Origin: DASTCC01 sp035711465 | GTDB taxonomy: Bacteria > Acidobacteriota > Vicinamibacteria > Vicinamibacterales > SCN-69-37 | Reading direction: 5' to 3' | Length of the DNA: 16,033 nt | NCBI GenBank assembly: GCA_035711465.1 | Contig: DASTCC010000362.1 | Coordinates: 1 to 16,033, forward strand | In this document: positions 14,515-16,033 of the stretch, piece by piece | Numbering within the stretch: the first letter of the stretch is position 1 | Layout of the letters: each line of letters starts with the position of its first letter | Position numbers and translations under genes: made by a program | The notes under the pieces: generated by a model | Told to the model about the DNA's origin: nothing | What the model saw: only the letters and a program-made list of their open reading frames with translations | Database searches by the model: none

Positions 14515-15291
14515 ATGGCCGGCCGGATCCGCATCGGCTGTTCGGGGTGGCAGTACGCGACGTGGCGCGGCCGGTTCTATCCCGCCGAGGCGCCGACCAA
14601 CTTGTGGCTCTCTCACTACGCGCGCGTCTTCGACACGGTCGAGGTCAACAACACCTTCTATCGGCTGCCGCCGGAATCGACCTTCGCCAACTGGGCGGCG
14701 GCCACGCCGCTGGAGTTTCTCTGGTCGGTGAAAGCGAGCCGGTACCTGACGCACCTCAAACGTCTGAAGGACCCGCTGGCGCCGCTCAAGCTGTTCTTCC
14801 AGCGCGCGCTCGCGCTCGGCAACCAGCTCGGTCCGGTGCTCTACCAGCTGCCGGCCTCGTTTCGCTTCGACCTCGAGCGGCTGCAGACGTTCCTGCGCGC
14901 GCTGCCGAGCCACGCGCGCGACGTCGGCAAATGCGGGCTGACCGCGGCCGGCGAGCAGCGTCCCCTGCACGTGATCGAGTTCCGTCACGAGTCCTGGTAT
15001 CGCGATGACGTGTTCGCCGAGCTCGAGTCTCACGGGGTCGCGCTCTGTCTTCACGACAAGCTCGAGGGCCGTTTCAGCGACACTCCGGTCGGTCCGTTCG
15101 TCTACTTGCGCTTCCACGGCACCAGCGGGCAGTATCACGGGAGCTACTCACGCCGCGTCCTCGAGCGATGGGCTCGATGGATCGGCGGCTGGGTACGCAG
15201 CGGCCGCAACGTGTACGCGTATTTCAACAACGATCCGGACGCCGCCGCGGTGGCCAATGCGACCGCGCTGAAGGAGCTGGTCGGCCAATGA
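14515..15291 (+). CDS. DUF72 (YecE-like) TIM-barrel protein
   Basis: 258 residues, a normal length for DUF72. Family signatures occur in order: IGCSGWQYATWRGRFYP at residues 7-23, FDTVEVNNTFYRLP at about 39-52, SVKASRYLTHLKRL at about 71-84, VIEFRHESWY and YLRFHG, and a C-terminal VYAYFNND. DUF72 proteins fold as a TIM barrel; their biochemical role is not established, although the conserved Glu, Arg and His suggest an enzyme. Cytoplasmic, no signal peptide. The start is fixed by AGGTGAT at 14503-14509. It overlaps the following gene by ATGA, so the pair forms an operon probably controlled through the hairpin over its ribosome-binding site. Confidence 0.9.
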   Translation: MAGRIRIGCSGWQYATWRGRFYPAEAPTNLWLSHYARVFDTVEVNNTFYRLPPESTFANWAAATPLEFLWSVKASRYLTHLKRLKDPLAPLKLFFQRALALGNQLGPVLYQLPASFRFDLERLQTFLRALPSHARDVGKCGLTAAGEQRPLHVIEFRHESWYRDDVFAELESHGVALCLHDKLEGRFSDTPVGPFVYLRFHGTSGQYHGSYSRRVLERWARWIGGWVRSGRNVYAYFNNDPDAAAVANATALKELVGQ

Positions 15292-15938
15292 GCACGGTTC
15301 TCGACTGGCGTCCGCTCGACGCGCGTGATGCGCTCGCGGCCGTCGAGCATGACATTCGCGGCGTGGCCTCGACGCTCGGCACCATCGGCAGTCTCCTGAG
15401 CGATGGCCGGCTGCCGAAGGCCGAGGAGCCCGCGCTTTTCGAACGGCTGACGCGGCTGGCCGCGCGTCTCGAAATGATCGCCGCCGAGGCTCAGCTGCTG
15501 TCCGACTGGCTCGACGCCGGCACCAGCAGGACCTGGCAACTGAAGCCGATCGGGCCGCTCCTCGAATCTGTGTTCGGGGTCCTGCAAAGCGCCGATCCAC
15601 GGGACGACGACGGAGGCTGGCGTCGCGACCTCGTTCGGGTGAGTGAAGATGGTGCGCTCGAGCGTGCGTTACGGACGTTTCGCGATCACACGAGCCGTGA
15701 CTCGGACGCCGGTCCGGGATGGATGGCCGCGGCGGGCGAGGGCGTGTGCGACGTGTTCATCGGCCGCGGCGATCTGCCGCGTGTCGAGATTCGCGAGCGC
15801 TTCGACGTGCCGAGGACCGCGTCGCTCGTCGCGGCGCTCGCGGTGCTCACGGGTCACGGCGTCAGCGTATGGCGCGGACGAGGCCGGGAGGGCGCTGGTC
15901 TCTCGATTCCGATGGCCCGACCGGCGGCCCAGTCCTGA
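15288..15938 (+). CDS. Small protein resembling a histidine-kinase dimerisation domain, degenerate
   Basis: 216 residues, starting at an ATG that overlaps the DUF72 stop (ATGA), with AAGGAG (15271-15276) eleven bases upstream. Residues about 12-80 look like the two-helix dimerisation/phosphoacceptor region of sensor kinases: EHDIRGVASTLGTIGSLL with His21 where the phosphorylated His would be, then a second helix LARLEMIAAEAQLLSDWLDAG as in kinases that continue '..LLDLSRIEAG'. The following PIGPLLESVF fits the usual linker into the ATPase domain. The C-terminal part (GRGDLPRVEIRERF... GAGLSIPMA) recalls a shortened ATPase domain but no N-, G1- or G2-box is intact. It could be a phosphotransfer or regulatory protein without kinase activity. 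No sensor domain, no membrane segment. Its 3' end overlaps a convergent minus-strand gene by 85 bases. Confidence 0.6.
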   Translation: MSTVLDWRPLDARDALAAVEHDIRGVASTLGTIGSLLSDGRLPKAEEPALFERLTRLAARLEMIAAEAQLLSDWLDAGTSRTWQLKPIGPLLESVFGVLQSADPRDDDGGWRRDLVRVSEDGALERALRTFRDHTSRDSDAGPGWMAAAGEGVCDVFIGRGDLPRVEIRERFDVPRTASLVAALAVLTGHGVSVWRGRGREGAGLSIPMARPAAQS

Positions 15939-16033
15939 CGCCGTCGCGCCGGCCGGCGCCGTCCAATCCACTGTCGTACCCACCGCGCGTATTCGTCATA
16001 TTCGGCGCCGAAGCGCTCTCGCATGTACTCTTC
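15854..16033 (-). CDS. Isoprenylcysteine carboxyl methyltransferase-like protein, C-terminus only
   Basis: The minus-strand frame is open from the window edge and gives 59 residues to a TGA at 15854-15856. The first visible residues, EEYMRERFGAEYDEYARWVRQW, strongly resemble the C-terminal signature of ICMT/PEMT-type membrane methyltransferases (E-E-x-x-L-x-x-x-F-G-x-x-Y-x-x-Y), which is part of their S-adenosylmethionine-binding region. The remaining 37 residues are Arg/Pro-rich and run into the end of the convergent gene, an overlap of 85 bases; this tail is longer than usual for the family. The rest of the gene lies to the right of the window, so length and substrate cannot be judged. Confidence 0.55.
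   Translation of the reverse strand, partial: EEYMRERFGAEYDEYARWVRQWIGRRRPARRRQDWAAGRAIGIERPAPSRPRPRHTLTP

Noticed and set aside
1..16033. CRISPR array, defence system, prophage or insertion sequence with transposase
   Set aside because: No regularly spaced repeats, no nuclease, integrase or transposase motifs were found; repeats present are the two local elements described.

Overview
This window is GC-rich (well above 60% by eye), densely coding bacterial DNA. The gene content suggests an Acidobacteriota-type soil bacterium, possibly near Vicinamibacteria: a sortilin-like BNR propeller protein, two secreted PQQ-type propeller proteins, a winged-helix/TPR regulator fused to a TolB-like domain, a carboxypeptidase-regulatory-like secreted protein and many short-chain dehydrogenases. 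That assignment is inference from gene families; there is no rRNA or marker gene here. I see no tRNA, rRNA, CRISPR array, transposase or phage gene.

Layout, left to right. (1) 1-1398: 3' part of a secreted BNR/sortilin-like protein. (2) 1399-1676: gap between convergent genes, filled by a 215-bp element with 47-bp inverted ends plus a third copy of its end. (3) 1677-3650, minus: secreted PQQ-dependent dehydrogenase-like protein, divergent from (4) 3728-5421: a two-gene operon of a DapA-family lyase/aldolase and an SDR enzyme without the usual Tyr/Lys pair. (5) 5441-5519: inverted and tandem GCTTGAGG-type repeat. (6) 5544-9103: winged-helix/TolB-like/TPR regulator overlapping by 4 nt a secreted carboxypeptidase-regulatory-like protein. 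(7) 9241-9935: a good sigma-54-type promoter ahead of a very acidic small protein and a two-helix membrane protein. (8) 9983-10579: RNA 2',3'-cyclic phosphodiesterase (thpR), convergent with (9) 10610-11932, minus: a second PQQ-like propeller protein, divergent from (10) 12120-13187: a canonical SDR with an N-terminal membrane anchor. (11) 13206-14270, minus: zinc alcohol dehydrogenase of the formaldehyde-dehydrogenase-like group with a likely internal deletion. (12) 14515-15938: a DUF72 protein whose Shine-Dalgarno lies inside a perfect 14-bp stem, overlapping a small histidine-kinase-like protein. (13) 15854-16033, minus: C-terminus of an isoprenylcysteine-methyltransferase-like protein.

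The genes look like ordinary accessory and metabolic content with frequent strand switching, not one dedicated system. The clearest functional groupings are DapA-like plus SDR (probable 2-oxo-acid/sugar-acid chemistry), regulator plus secreted beta-sandwich protein, and the acidic/membrane pair. The most unusual signals are the hairpin that buries the DUF72 ribosome-binding site (with a 26-codon leader ORF ending inside it), the inverted-repeat element, the sigma-54 promoter driving the acidic protein, and two oxidoreductases with altered catalytic or structural regions.
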